Source: Buxus sempervirens
Lineage: Eukaryota > Streptophyta > Magnoliopsida > Buxales > Buxaceae
Assembly (NCBI GenBank): GCA_947561395.2
Contig: OX387182.1
Location: 56,009,283 to 56,073,282 of the forward strand
Direction: 5' to 3'
DNA length: 64,000 bases
In this document: positions 1 through 13,600 of the stretch, piece by piece
Layout of the letters: each line of letters starts with the position of its first letter
Position numbering within the stretch: position 1 is the stretch's first letter
Position numbers and translations under genes: made by a program
Notes under the pieces: generated by a model
What the model saw: only the letters and a program-made list of their open reading frames with translations
Database searches by the model: none
What the model was told of the DNA's origin: nothing

Positions 1-179
1 ATATTCTGTTCATTTTCCTTTTTCTATATCCAAATGCATGTGAAATCAAGCAGATAGATTTTGATGGTGATTTAATTTCCATACTGTCATGAGTTAATAA
101 TGTATGAATAAAAAGCATCATCTTCTGTTTGATGCAAAACTAATCTCCGCTGTCATATTATCTGAAATTCCAAATGCAG
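1..179 (+). other. Intron of the BRX-family gene (3' part)
   Basis: AT-rich sequence with no open frame of its own leads into a TGCAG acceptor at 175-179, directly before the BRX terminal exon. It is read as the end of the last intron. Confidence 0.7.
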
Positions 180-303
180 TCGAAAGCGTTTCAGCGAGAA
201 GCAAGCAGAACAATGGTGGGCAGAGAACCGGGCAAGGGTATATGAGCAATACAACGTGCGTATGGTTGACAGGTCCAACGTCAGCGTTGGAAGTGAGACA
301 TAA
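180..303 (+). CDS. BRX: BREVIS RADIX (BRX) family protein, last exon (partial gene)
   Basis: This is the terminal coding exon of a gene whose other exons lie left of the window. An acceptor ending in AG at 178-179 is followed by an open frame reading RKRFSEKQAEQWWAENRARV and then YEQYNVRMVDRSNVSVGSET, with a TAA at 301-303. Base 180 completes a codon begun in the previous exon. The KRFSEKQAEQWW...ENR.RV..QYN pattern is the end of the second BRX domain, a plant-specific protein-interaction module. BRX proteins act at the plasma membrane and in the nucleus in auxin-related root and phloem growth (family knowledge). Which paralogue this is (BRX or a BRX-like) cannot be told from 41 residues. A longer frame on the same stretch starting at 104 is a shadow, because it ignores the splice site. 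Confidence 0.85.
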
Positions 304-1922
304 CACATCAACATGAAACAATCTGTAAATCAAACACATTTTCAGATTTCAGGTTTAATCTCATTGATCAGTTAGTTGTGGCTTTCATTGTATTGAAGGT
401 TTGAGGCAGGTGACGGTTGATATTAGGGGAGAGGGATAGATAACATAGGGGATTTGATTGTGTTTTTCTTTTCTTTTCATTTTTCACCATTTTTTGGCTT
501 TTTAACTAAATGTGCCTTGGTGTGGATAGTAAAGTGGGTGAGGGTGAAAAGTGTAAATTCTTAGCAGGTTGCAGGCTTTCATCCAAAGCAGCTTCCTTGT
601 AAATTCATAAGCCAAATGCATCTTACATGGTTTCCTCCCATCTGTCTTCATACTGAACTCTGGATTAGCCACAAGTCCAATATCTTATCCTATATGTGCC
701 CTAAATTATATGTTTGTTATGTTTTATCACATAAAATGACCATCCAACTTTTTAATAGGCATCAATTTTGCATAAAAGTAAAACATTAGTTTCAGGTAAG
801 CCCTTTAATACTTAGATGGCAAAATTTTGGTTGAATGCACAGCAAAATGTTATTTATTAGTGTTTGCCATGACAAAGAACCTAATTAATTTGTAGCAGCA
901 TTGATTCATATATATGTAAGTGATGCTATCTATGTCCTGTTAGAATTATAAAAGATTTTTTAAGAAAATCCTTCAAAAAGTGTAAAAAGGTTCTGACAGA
1001 TAAGCTTCTGGACATTACTCTTAAACTAAACCAATAGATTTAGGATTCTTGCAGAAATTTTATTTACTTATTGTAAACTAAAGGTTCATAAAAATCAAAG
1101 GCCAAATCAATTGTATAACATATCAAAAACTAGGACTCATTTAAATGTTTTTTCTTTCTATTCACTTAAACTCTCTTCTACTCTTTCTAAGATTTTTAGT
1201 CCAGTGGAAAATTTTGGTAGAAATCAAACAGAAAATTTATTTCCATACATGTCCACACCCAAAAATAGAATTGCCCCACAAATTTCTACAAAGAACACAA
1301 TAAAATTAGAGAAGTTTACATGATGCTTGTCTGTGGTCTCTCATCTTATATGAGTAAAAAATTGATAAGACACTATAATAATTTTTTTGGTAAAAAAAAT
1401 ACCTATTTATAATTTAAATTGTACTGAATCTGTACAATTTCTAAGCATTTTGTACTTATCTGTATGCATACAATTTATATCACCTTTACTTGTAGAATTG
1501 TAACTTTTTCTAGCCTAATAACGATTGAGCCAAACTTTTTCTACCCCAAATAGTGAGCTTAAGCTTGTGATTTAGTTTGGGTTTATATTTGGTTCATACT
1601 CTTTTTTTAGCTCAAAGATGAGTTTGAGTTAGGTTTAGGCTAAGTTTTCACATTTCTAAAGCATAATTTGGCTCAAAATTAAGTTCAATCATACTTACGA
1701 TTGAGCCGAACTCCTATATTATTGTTGTAAGATTATTTTCCTTTTTTTTTTTTTGTAAGTATTTGATAAATTATGGAGCAACGTACAAGTCATACAACTT
1801 AGCAATGGTTGGTTTCATAATATAACTTTTTGTTTTCTTTCCTTTCTTTCAACATTTCAATAGAAAATGTGTTTAATTTATCCCAAGTTTAAACCTAATA
1901 TAAACTAAAAAAATTGACTTCA

Positions 1923-1984
1923 TGTTGAAGACATGATCAATATTCTACCAAAAAAAAAAATGTTGAAGACATGATCAATATTCT
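1923..1984. repeat. Perfect 24-bp direct repeat around an A-rich insert
   Basis: Positions 1923-1946 and 1961-1984 are identical. Between them lies only ACCAAAAAAAAAAA-type sequence (1947-1960). The layout is that of a target-site duplication flanking a poly(A) tail with no element body. Confidence 0.8.
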
Positions 1985-2701
1985 TGGACTCAATTCTATC
2001 TGAGCTAAATTAAGCTCAACTAATTTTATTTGTGGAAAGCCCAAATTGATTGGAAATTGGCTCAACTCGCCTTATTTTGGGCTTGTTTGGCATTGTTTCT
2101 TGGGCCTTGAAAGTGAATCCGAGGTCTAAAATTAAATTGATGTTTTGGTAAATCCATGATAGAAGCAATTCTACAATAATGGATTCATCTTAATGCTAAT
2201 TCTAGCGAAATTATCAACTCCATGTTTCTTAGATTAAAGTTACAAAAATCAGTTTGAATTTCTTATGAAATTTGAATTATCATTTTCTTTGCTCTCCTTT
2301 AACTTTTTTAATGTCTATTTTTTTTATCTATAAGACTTGGATTTCTTGAACTCTTATTAGCCTTTCCTATCCCTACATGTATCTCTTGCATAAATAGGCA
2401 AAGTAAGGGCTAAAAAAAGGGAAAACAAAATATCCTCATTTCTCTTTTAAATTACTTAGAGGAAAGGCACACGCGATGCGCATGGACATAGGGAAAATAT
2501 TTAACTAAACAAATGAACATATATATTACCATGACACATGTTAAGAAAATACAAAAAATAAAAAATGAGTAGTAATCTCTCACTAACCCATTACTGATAA
2601 TACATATATAGCGATCATCTGCATAGCTCATCAATATGACTCTCATTCAATAGTAGTGATTCATGTTGATAGAGATTATAATTATTGTAAATAGATAATG
2701 T

Positions 2702-2886
2702 AAAAACTGAATCAATGTAAATAGATATGTTTAGTGGGGGTGTTTTAGGAACTAAATATCTATTTTAATCGCATAGGTGTTTAGAAACTACTGCAAGAGA
2801 TGAAGAGTAGCCAAATAGATGGTTTCTAAAAACTGAATCAATGTAAATAGATATGTTTAGTAGGGGTATTTTAGGAATTGAATATC
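2702..2886. repeat. Direct repeat of about 59 bp, two copies
   Basis: 2702-2760 recurs at about 2828-2886 with a few substitutions; both contain AATGTAAATAGATATG followed by a TTTTAGGAA tail. About 67 bp of unrelated sequence separates them. No function is apparent. Confidence 0.7.
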
Positions 2887-3139
2887 AGGCTAGAATCTCG
2901 CCAATCCATTTTATAAGTAGTATAGATATAGATTTAACACTAGCAAAATGCACATTGTCACGACACCAAGTTTGAGCTTACTAAGCGCCATGCAGATGCA
3001 TATTTGGATGCTTATATGGCGAAAGTACCCAAAACATTCTAGAAATATCTATGGAATTCCACATAAATATAAATACATGAAAAGTGTAGAATCTTTTAGA
3101 ACATAGGATAGCTTTTCTATGAAGCCTTGTATAGAAAAT

Positions 3140-3420
3140 ACCTAGATATTTTCATAGAGGGTTCTAGAGAACCAACCTCCATCATTTGATTGAAGCTATC
3201 TTCACCGTCTATTGAGGAGGTGGAAGGTTATATAAGGTGGTGGAGATCTCATTTGTAATCAATCAAGAACATTGAGTGAAACAACAAATTCTATAAGTCT
3301 GTTCTTCTTCTCTCTCTTATGAGTTCTCAAATAAGTTAAGCTTACTTAGCACATCAAAAGGGTAAAGGGTTGAGTGTTTAAGTGACACAAATTAGAAACA
3401 AAGAAGATAGAAGTATCCAC
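3140..3420 (+). mobile_element. Possible LTR fragment with TATA box
   Basis: The stretch has an LTR-like layout: a GGTTATATAAGG TATA motif near 3223-3234, a pyrimidine-rich downstream part near 3300 (TTCTTCTTCTCTCTC), and mixed composition unlike the surrounding AT-rich DNA. No partner LTR, primer binding site or coding sequence was found, so this is only a compositional call. Confidence 0.25.
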
Positions 3421-3429
3421 TGTAAAGCA

Positions 3430-3565
3430 AAACTGTAATATACGGATTACTTGGAGGGGCAAAGCAATAACGCCGCAAAACACAGAACAAAAAGATATGA
3501 GACTATAATATACGGATTATTTGGAGGGGCAAAGCAATAACGCCACAGAACAAAAAAAGATATGC
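3430..3565. repeat. Tandem direct repeat of about 68 bp
   Basis: About 3430-3498 and 3501-3565 share GGAGGGGCAAAGCAATAACG and flanking bases; the second copy lacks about 7 bp. This is a recent local duplication. Confidence 0.75.
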
Positions 3566-4049
3566 GCTCTGATCAAAATGTTAAGGTTAGTAGCTTTTAA
3601 TGCATTAGATTATAAACATTCTGGAGCAACTATAGCTAATTTAATAATAAATGTAATCAAAGAATAGAAATTATAAAATAAATAATATCATTAGCACTTG
3701 ATAATGCAAGTTCTAATAATGTTTTAGTTGATATATTAAAATCCCAATATTAAAATAAATAATGCAAGTTCTATTTTTTTTTTTTGGGTACAAAATATCA
3801 ATCACAAAAACTCCTGTCAGGTTTATAATAGTAATAGATATCCTATTTGACCTAGGTTTCTCTCCTCCTCTTTGATGTTTTAGCCTTGATTTAGAAAAGC
3901 TTTTTTATACTAAATATCTTTTATTCTCATAAACCAGATATTATAAAGTGATTTTAGAGGAATTGCCTAACCTTCTCATGCCAAACACGACCTCAGGGTT
4001 TTACTTTTCTATAAACCATCTTCTAGTATATTTTTTGTTTAAATATAAA

Positions 4050-4187
4050 ATCAAGAAAAATATATATATATTGATTTTAGAAGTTGTATCTATAACCTAT
4101 CCCTATTTTCAAATTCTTTTAAGAAAAATATATATATTGATTTTAGAAGTTGTACCCATAACCTATCCCTATTTTCAAATTCTTTCC
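4050..4187. repeat. Tandem duplication, with a diverged third copy at about 4445-4535
   Basis: Two adjacent units of about 67 bp share ATATATATTGATTTTAGAAG and CCTATCCCTATTTTCAAATT. A more diverged relative lies near 4445-4535. A frame crossing the repeat is an artefact. Confidence 0.7.
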
Positions 4188-4703
4188 TTATATCTTTGAA
4201 ATTACAAATTAAAAAAATAAAGATATTCATGATTAAGCATAATAAAATAAAATTGATAAAAATAGGTTAAGGTGGTTTTGACATGTCATGTGGAGATATA
4301 GATTGCACATATTCAAAGGCAACATAAATTGATTGTAAATCTGATTCCTAGTTAAACGAGATTGAGAGATAAGATTCATGTTATCGCTGGCAATCTAATT
4401 TGATTAGCTTAACTTGATAATGAAGATAGTAACATTTCAATCTTAGTTTTTGTTTGTTTATATATAAAATTGGGAAAAAAATAATTTATCTTGATTTTCA
4501 AAATCATACTCATAGTCCATCCATATTTTCAAGGTAAAAAAAATAACCTCTATTTAGTCATCAAGTTCTTCATAATTAAAAATTAATTATACTCTTTGGA
4601 AATAATTGTGAATCAGCGTTGTTAATTGTTCATAAAGGATTTTTTTCCAAAAATGCCCTCAAGATACTTGTAAAAAAAAGGGTTCGTTATCATGTTTTAA
4701 TGA

Positions 4704-4773
4704 AGTTAAGAAATGTTTTGAAGGCATTTTTGGAAAAAGTAAGAAATGTTTTGAACGCATTTTTGGAAAAAGT
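4704..4773. repeat. 35-bp tandem repeat, two copies
   Basis: The unit AAGAAATGTTTTGAA...GCATTTTTGGAAAAAGT occurs twice head to tail with one base difference. Confidence 0.75.
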
Positions 4774-4989
4774 CTTACTCAACCGTAAAATAATACTCAC
4801 TCTTAATTATTTTAAAAAGTATTACTGATTCTCAATTACTAAGATTTTGGTGACTCAATCAAGGTTATTTTTAAAAATAACACTAAAAACCATTTTCCCC
4901 TATTTTGAAATTCTCCAAGCCATACCCAAAAATAAAAAAACGGGCATTTTTTTGTCTTTTAAATCTTATTCTTACCAATTGGACATGCA

Positions 4990-5330
4990 CCACCTGGTTG
5001 CAAACTCGGTTCCAGATTCCCCTTTTTCTGGTTGCAAATTTCTAGCATTCGTAAGAAGCTTTTGTTTCTCGCGAAAGCTGGTAATCGGACTCGACGATCG
5101 GTGGTCCGACCACAAATCGGGAATATACAATACATAGTGCAAGCTTGAAACCCATTCGATTCGGACCAAGACGTTGTTGCAGAGTTCTGAGGTTCTTCCC
5201 AATCTGGAAACTTTAAGAAATATGTGATGAAATTAAGATTTAACGTTCGATGTTCAAATTTTTTTAGCTATATTTCTTTTGATCCGGGGGTTTTCCGACT
5301 AAGTTGTCTTTTGTTCGTGGTAATTTGTCA
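4990..5330 (+). other. Candidate 5' UTR exon of the TIGR01589-type gene
   Basis: Base composition rises sharply here above the flanking AT-rich DNA, and the following 2.3 kb is T-rich like a first intron of a plant gene. No in-frame start is needed, because the coding start lies at 7650. A donor could be one of the GT sites near 5320, but I cannot fix it. The call rests on composition and position only. Confidence 0.3.
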
Positions 5331-6604
5331 ACCAACCTTGATCCATGATCTCCAAGCTGAATTATGCGCTTATTATTTGTTGTTATTGATTTTGTTTCTA
5401 TTTTCATGGTTTCTTGTTTTGGTATAATGATTCTAAAATTGATTTTTCTGGGGTTTCGTTGTCTTTAATTTCTGCAAGTATTTCCTTGATCGTGTTGTTT
5501 TTTGCTCAAATTAGGGTTTTGGGATTGTAATTATTCGTTTGATTTGATTCGGTTTTGATTTCTGCTGCGTGCCTGTATTTTGTTCGATGCCTGTTGTTTT
5601 TCCGTAGTTTTCTCTTGCTACATGGCCTCCACAATTATCCTGTTACGTTCCAATTTCAAATTCCAGTTTATCCTATTTTGAGTTCACTTTCCTGTAAATT
5701 TGCATGCTGATGATGATCACTCTTGTCCGTCATCTCTGCAGTAGCTACTATCGCGTTTAAGATTACTGACAGACATCATAAGAGGCCCATGTATGGCTAT
5801 GTACCATGAATATAATTTTTATGTTTTATTGTTTGTTAAATTATCTATTCAGAGGTGAGGGAAGGAAAGTAATTAGTTTAAGAACAGACAGAGGTTACAG
5901 ATTCTGGTATGAACCACCCATGGCATATCTGTATAACAAGAACTATCAAAGCTTTGACCGGTAATTTGTTTTCCTGTTTCATTCTCAATAATCAAAATTA
6001 AATTTTAGAAAAAGAACAAGGTTTATAGGTGATTTGATCTCATAAAGAGGAGCCCATGACTTCCATGACCACTTGATCTTTTTGTTTAAGCACTCCACAG
6101 CCATGGCAGAATCAGAAGTGACCTTAAGATGATTACTACTTTGCAATTTTTTCAATTCCATACACTATACAACCATCTACAGTTTATTTTCTGAGATAGA
6201 AGAAGAAAGCAAACAATTGGCAGCCCCATAATTGGTGTGACTTGAAAGTTGCAAATCAATCACACTACCCATGCAACCTTTCCTTGGATGTAGCTATCTT
6301 CATCGAAACCAAAGCACCCCTGATTGGGTTGAATCCACTGACTCCACTTTGCTATGTTACAGGTAAAGTCCACTTTCACTTTCCAATGCTCAATGCATTC
6401 CATGCTTTTATGGTAACCCCTTCTTCATTACATTCCCTACCTTGGGAATGAGACTTTCAGCAGGCATTAGGAGAAAAGAATTTAGAAAAATCCTTGCATT
6501 CTTCTCCAGTTGCATTTTAATTCAGTTGAGGCTGAGATGCTATCATGGCCTAGTGTATGCTAAACAACAAGGTTTATGAGAGTCTGAGACTATACATTGG
6601 AAGC

Positions 6605-6651
6605 AGATTGTGTTACTATCATACCGATAAAAAAGATTGTGTTACTATCAT
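6605..6651. repeat. 18-bp direct repeat around ACCGATAAAAA
   Basis: AGATTGTGTTACTATCAT occurs at 6605-6622 and 6634-6651, separated by ACCGATAAAAA. The layout resembles the repeat at 1923-1984: a duplication flanking a short A-rich insert that starts with ACC. Confidence 0.7.
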
Positions 6652-6654
6652 GGC

Positions 6655-7012
6655 ATTGATGGCTATGGAGGAGAGATGATCTTGGCTTCTTAAGCATGTT
6701 GTAAGGTAGCCTAGGAGATTGGGACTAGAGTTGAATATTTCGTTCAATTTAATGCCTAGGTTAGCCAACTAGGTGGCTGATGACCTAGCAAAAGCGGGAT
6801 CAATCAGAGAAAATGTGTTTGTTGTTGATCCATCTAGGTATATGACCATGGAATGATGATTTCCATGTTTGGATGATGTACATATTGGGTTTAGCGGAAT
6901 TCCCTCTGTTACGTTAGGGGAGCGAGTCTCAGGTGGGTGATATGTCCACTTTCTTTATATTCTAACCTTTTTTCTTAATGAAATCCTTTCATGAATTATC
7001 AAAAGAAAAATA
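6655..7012 (+). mobile_element. LINE 3'-end relic with RNase H-like tail
   Basis: One frame reads PRLAN-stop-VADDLAKAGSIREN, then VFVVDPSRYMTME and a stop. The ADDLAKAG segment is typical of the C-terminal RNase H (RVT_3) part of plant L1-type LINE ORF2. About 150 bp of non-coding tail ends in an A-rich stretch near 7000-7012. The copy is 5'-truncated with at least one internal stop, so it is dead. It lies in the presumed 5' UTR intron of the next gene. Confidence 0.6.
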
Positions 7013-7649
7013 AATTTCCAATATTATACAATATGTTATCTTCTGCTGGTTCTTCAGTGCAGCTAGTTAGCAATTTTCAGTTGTCCTAGCTCTTTTATAA
7101 CTATATTCTATGTGTATCATAGCATTCTCAGCTGCAAATTCTAACATCTGCGAAGTACATCAGTACTTGCTATCTCTCTAATATACCTGGATAGCAATTC
7201 TTGATTCTTCTTAGTCTTCCTTACAATTATATTTGCAGGTGTTACTGGAACTCTAAATATTTTGTCTAACTGTCAATATTCGAATTCTTTTTCATGTTTG
7301 CTCATGCGTTTTATTTATTTTTCTCTTTTAGTATTTTTATCCTATTCCTTTAATATTACTGCCATTAATTCAGCATGGCTTCTATCTGATAGCACATTTT
7401 GAGCTGTATATTGTTACTCGTGAATCCAATATCTGCAACGGCTAATACTAAACTACTTTTATTCTGATGTGTATGTCAGGTCTGCACATAATCTGTATGG
7501 TTTACTCTTAGCAGGCAAATCAGTCATCTATGTGCTTTGTCAACTTTCAACCATCATCATTAAATGCAGAATAACCTATATGTACTAAGGCGTGATAAGA
7601 CGATTTTTACACTTTGTACAAGTTTTGATTTATTTTGTAATCTCATAAG

Positions 7650-10600
7650 ATGTCTGGCGGAGAGGTCAGAAGAGTCTCGCGTGAAGATATTCAACTGGTA
7701 ATTTTTTAACTTGATTTTTTATTGTTTAGTATAACCTTTGGTGCAGTTTTTGACATATCATTTTTATTGTGCTATTACCTACATTTTCAGTACTCTTTAG
7801 TTTCAGGATCAATCCTGTAGGTGGAATGATAACCATATCTGTAATTCTACCCATATGTGGGTGCACCGATTGTAAATTGTACTCATTCATCTTAGTGTAT
7901 ATATATCATTGATTTTCCTTTGTTTATGATGATAGAGTTGTCTTTAACCTTAATATTATTATTTCATAGAGAAAAGAAGATGAACTTCTATATGGAAAGA
8001 GTGGAATCATGATATCTGAAAGCTGGGGAGAAAAAATTGAGGGGATGTTAGATTGTTAGCTTTGTTGCCTTTATTTTATTCTCTGTTTATGAGGATCATT
8101 AAAATTCAGGGTTATGTTTCGTATTTTCTTAGAGATTTGGATATTTTATTTATTTGGGAGTCTTTTATGCAGATTCAACTAACTGCTTTCTTCTTGTTTC
8201 ATAAGTAGATATTTTTATTTTTTATTTTTTTCTAACTTATTTTTGGAAGGTAGGTAGTAAAATTTATAGGCAATCTATAAACATACAGAACCATCATCAT
8301 AGCATGGGAAAAAGCATATGAAGAAGGGTTCTGTTTGGTTTATATGGCCTCAGAACTCGTATGTTATTACATGTGTAATGTGCTCTTTAGACTCAAATTT
8401 CTCTTTACACATTTGACCATATGATGGGGGGAAAATGAACTTTGAGCACTTAATTGCTTAGAAGGCCATAGACAATCTGGAACATATCAAATCATCATCA
8501 GAGCATGAGAAAAATAAATATGGGAGAAAGGCAGTTCTGGTGATTTTATTTCAGCTTAGAACTCATATGATATTATTTGTGTGACATGCCCATCAGACTG
8601 AAACTTATCTTTAGTTATCTAACAATAGGATGGGAACAGTGAACTTGAGTCCTTAATTTTTACGAAGACATCCTTGAATCTATCAGAATCTTTGGCTATT
8701 GGTTCAATTTTGACCAAGTTGATTGATGCTTTATACTTGCTTGGCACATGCCGAATTCACCGTAAGTAAAGATAATACTTTTATTGTGTGGTGGAGTCCA
8801 TCCACTACCCCTATATAGCATTTGACTGAAGATAAAGATATACTTTTATTTTGCGGTGTAGTCCACTAACCGTATATTGCATTTAAATGAAGATAAAAAG
8901 CATGCAATCACTGAAGTATAAATTCATTTGATGCCTCACAGAATTTCTGAAAAATAAAAAGACATCTGAATACTTAGTTAAGCTAAATCAAGTCAATTGC
9001 AGTAACTTATATTCTCCGTCTCATTTTCTGAAAGCTTCATTAAGAGAGTTGGGTGGCGTCACCTGTATGTAAAAATGAAACTAGGTGATTTTGGAGCTTA
9101 CAATGATGATTTGATACTTATTTCCAGTAATAATGACTAGATATTAGTGATTAAATGCTTGGACTGAAACACCTGTTATGCATACTCTGACTTGGAAAAA
9201 ATGACTTCTATTTCTTTCACAAACCATTCTTGGGTCTGTTTTATTTGTGATGGAGTCAGCTCCAAGAGCTGTAAATTTGTGCTCATGTATCTCTTATAGG
9301 TGATCTTTGGCTCAAATTAAAGATATATCCAAGTTTGAAGTTGCCAATGCTATTATTCTGTTAAGATTTCAATGTTTCCGTCTTCAAAATGGTGTTTAAA
9401 TTTTGGTTATATAGAAAGTGACGATTTCTTGGGGTGTTTCTATCATTAGAATTTTTGTTTTTTTAATCATGAAGTTTTAAGAGGATAGTTACGAATTTCT
9501 AACCATATTTGAGGCCAATTTAGTGTAGAATATACAATTATGTTTTAATGGTTTGGCTTAAATTCAAAAAAAGGGACGAAATTAGTTACTTGAGCCGTAA
9601 TTTATTTTTAGGATTTATTGTCTTATAAATAGATGTTATGAGAAAATTCTAATTTATTTTATTATAGATGTTATGAGAAAATTATAGGATTTTGTAAATG
9701 AGAAAAAAAATAGGCTTGTGAGTTTATATGGAACTTTTAGGTTGCTGGAATTAGCACCATACAAGAAGTTCCCCTCATGGTTTTCCTAAAAGAAAGCTAG
9801 GCTTGTAGATCAAAATAATTGTACAAGCTATCTGCTAATTGCATATCAAGAGTGAAATTTTCAATTGCATCAATTGGTACCAGAATATGTTTCTCCTTGG
9901 AAAATTCCATGATGATTGAATACAGAACTGCATAACTGCATGAACAATCTTGGAGAAGATCACAAATAGTGTAATTGATGGCAATGCCAATGGAAATTGG
10001 AAAATGCATAAAAAAAGAGGTGGTCCAAAAATTGATAAAATTGAACAAGTCCATGGCAATTAGCAAAAATTAATTTATAGTTTTATATGTTATTAGAAAA
10101 ATACTCATGGCAACGTTTTGTTTAGTATTAATTCACTTTAATGTAGGTAGTTTCTCTTTGTAAAGCAATGACCAGGCAAGGATGATTAGCATATGAATCC
10201 ATAAAGCACTTCTATTTGTCTTTTTATATGTACAAAGAGTTACTATAGTAAGCTCTCTGAAATTATTCTTATCAGCATGGAAATAGACAGTCTCAAACGG
10301 TTGATTCATTTGTTGAATCTGTGCATGAAGCTCAAAAAACCAACGGCATCCAATCTAATATTGAAGGTTAGAGAACAAACCACACAATTCCAACTGTGTT
10401 AGCCATAATAAAAAAAAATTTCTCCACTTGTTAATTCGTTGTTAAACTTAAAACATATCATTTTGAGACCTGACATTCCATTCCCATTTGACAACTAAGC
10501 AAAGGCTGTCGACTTGATTAAGTTTGAGTCCATTCTTCAAACGTGTTAAGGAACTGAGGTTTCAAGATTGTGGATATGAGCTAGCTTTGCTAAAGATGAA

Positions 10601-13600
10601 GTGTTTTGATCTACTTTGGAATATCAAGTTCTAAGAATATTGCAGTGGTAGTCTCATTGATGCAATAAATTTTATAGAAGTCTAGAAATTATGAAGTGTA
10701 TGTTTGGAGGAATGGTCACCATGCCAAAACTTGATGAGCTTTGTCAAAAAAGAAGATTATGCTGCTATCTGATTCTAGGAGCTGTAACTTGAAGCTTGTG
10801 TATTCACTTGGGAGTAATCTGCAATTAATAAAATGGCTCTCCAGGATCTACAATGGTCATATCTATAATTTTATTGTCATTTTAATGTTTTGGTATTAAA
10901 ACAGGGTTTGAAGTTTTGAATGTATAAAAGTGGTGGTTTTAAGGTATATTTGTAATATAGTATCACTTTAGTAGTAATGCCAGTTCTAGGAGGAGTCATG
11001 TGTTTAAGGTTACTTTCTCCTATTTGGTGTAAATCTTAATATTCGGTTTTGAAGGCTTTTTTTTTTTTGATGGAAATTGAAGGCTTATACTTGATTGTAT
11101 AAAGGGTTAAGACTTATTATTTGTGTCTTAAATTTTGGGCATCTCTCCTATGACTATGAGTAGATGTTATAAGAAACTCATGCTATGTTCTTGAATTATT
11201 GAATGAAAGTTAGCCGCTTGTCTCTTGAGTTCTTGGTTTTTTTTTTCTGCTTAGATTAGAACCTAGTCAATGTATTTCTCATCAATTTCCCTTCAAGTGT
11301 AAACTTCAATTGTTTGTGAAAGTAGTAATACCTACCATATTGTAACCACATAGCAGGTGGTGGATTTGTGAGGGAATCAATTTCTCATAAAAAAAAATCA
11401 GTATATAGATAATTGGATTTAAGTTTGAGCTCAGCAACATTACACAAAAGTTCCAACAGTTAAGTTTGTATCCAGTCCACCCATCTCAAAAGCCTGCGCA
11501 GGTGGGACCTACACCAGCTTACAATGTTTTTTGTTAAAAACTAATTGGGGGACACATGTCCTTTGAAAGATTTGTCACACATGTTGTTGACGTCAAATGA
11601 TGCCTACTATTTCTTTCACATACCTTTTGTTGGACCCTTATTTCACATGCAAAACTATACAGCTTTAGATTAACTGAATGCTGTTTTAAATGAGTCAAAT
11701 TGGTTAATTCTGCGAAGGACAAAACTATATTTTCAACTAGTTCATGATAAATGTTCATTCTTTTGACTAATAAGACAATTTTCAGTTTTTAGTTGTCTCA
11801 TTCAAGAAAGAATAATAATATGGTTAATTCGGATGTTCATTGTTTCAATCAATATTATTAAGGTCATCTTTATATTTTTATGAATGCTGAATTTCTCCAA
11901 AACATGTCTATTTTATTGATAAAGAGAAACTCTCCATTGTGAGAATTGCTTGAGCGTCTCAAAGATGTGTTTGCCCTCACCAAGAAATGATTTTAGTATG
12001 CCCTCATTTTGATTATCTGTAGTATCTTATAAGCAGGAAGGATTACGCATTTTCTGAAAGTGCATAGTATGGTGTTAAGTCTAAATTTTGGCTTTCTGAC
12101 TGTCTTGCAATCAATTTCTAGTGAATTTAATCATCAGTTGATTGGTGAACATGCAGCTTTTATTGCTATTTTCTGTTCCATGTAGATGATCAATGCCTGC
12201 ATTTCTGTAAAATCTTTCCTGATGTATGCATCTTCTGATTCCAGGTGCAAAATCTAATAGAAAGATGTCTTCAACTGTATATGAATCAGAAGGAAGTTGT
12301 GGAGACACTCTTGGTCCAGGCCAAAATAGAGCCTGGTTTTACTGAACTTGGTAATTATCATCTTTTATTCACGTCTCAGTCATGTACGTATCATTGTCAT
12401 AGATAATTACCACAGAGCCCAAAATTTCCCCAATTTGTTAACACTTACACTCTAGGAGGACACTTGCATGAATTTAGCACAAAATTGCTCCTGAATTGGG
12501 CCTGCAAAATTGTAATTTTGATTTTTAAATTGCAGATAGAATCAACTATCAAATATAAGAGCAATTTTCACTTATAAAAGTAAAAGAATGAATTAAAATA
12601 TTATGTGTTAGTCCAAGTACGTGCCATGTCTAGTTATAAGGGGGAGAGTTAAAGATTTTAAGAACGTCCGTGAAGGATTGAGGGGTGAGAGATAGTGCTA
12701 CTATATTACTTACATGAATGCAATATTGTTTATGTACTTAGAGATTGATCGCTTAAATGGAGCGATTCTTGTGTGATCAACTTGTTCTCCTCATACTAAT
12801 AGGAAACTTTTACAAGACTGCCCTTAGGCCTATTGTGATAGGTGGTTCAAAATGTTGGGCAAAAAAGAAACAACATATGCGTAGAATGAACATGTTTTTA
12901 TTTTTATTTTTTATCAGTAAGTATATGATGTTATATATATTTATAAATAAAATAGCATGCAGAAGTTACAGGTACACACACTGTGTACCAAAGAAAATCC
13001 TATTGGCTACATATCCCTTTTAGACCCCCCACATGACCACTATCTATTCCTCTCAGGTACCATACAAAACCCCACTAGATCAGAGAATCTATTACAGTTT
13101 AGGAAATCCTCTAGGGGAATTCTAGCTCCTTCCGGGCAGCAAGTGAACCAATTGTAGAGCATTTTCAAGACATTTTTTTCCATGGAACTTAAGGTCCTTT
13201 CTACACTTCTGAAGGTTTTTCTATTTCTTTCACCCCATATTATCCAAGCAATGGCTGCTGGGACTAAATTCCATATGATATCAACAGGAGCTCTACCTTT
13301 CCTCCAGCCCCATGCCTCCAAAAATTGCCTGAAATCCTTAGGATGTGCCCAAGATACATCGAACCTTTGTATTAGTGCATTCCACAGACTTGCTGCGCCT
13401 TTACAATGAACCAACAGATGTGCTACATCTTCTTCCTCTTCCTTACATATACAACATCTGTTTGGGAGCTGCCAACCTCGCTTCTTCAAGTGATCCACTG
13501 TGAGAATCTTGTTCAAACTTGCCGTCCACACAAAGAAGGCTACCTAGCTTGGAATCCGATGGTTCCAGATGCTTTTAGCTACTGAAAACTCCATATCTGA

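Larger units (their letters stand above)
304..4990. other. AT-rich intergenic region with short duplications
   Basis: The first few hundred bases should be the BRX 3' UTR; I see no certain poly(A) signal. Beyond that nothing reads as a gene. The stretch holds several short direct repeats, listed separately, and one LTR-like piece. Short open frames here are broken by stops and lack codon bias. Confidence 0.6.

Noticed and set aside
104..316. 70-codon frame over the BRX exon
   Set aside because: It is out of frame with the BRX domain and ignores the acceptor at 178-179.
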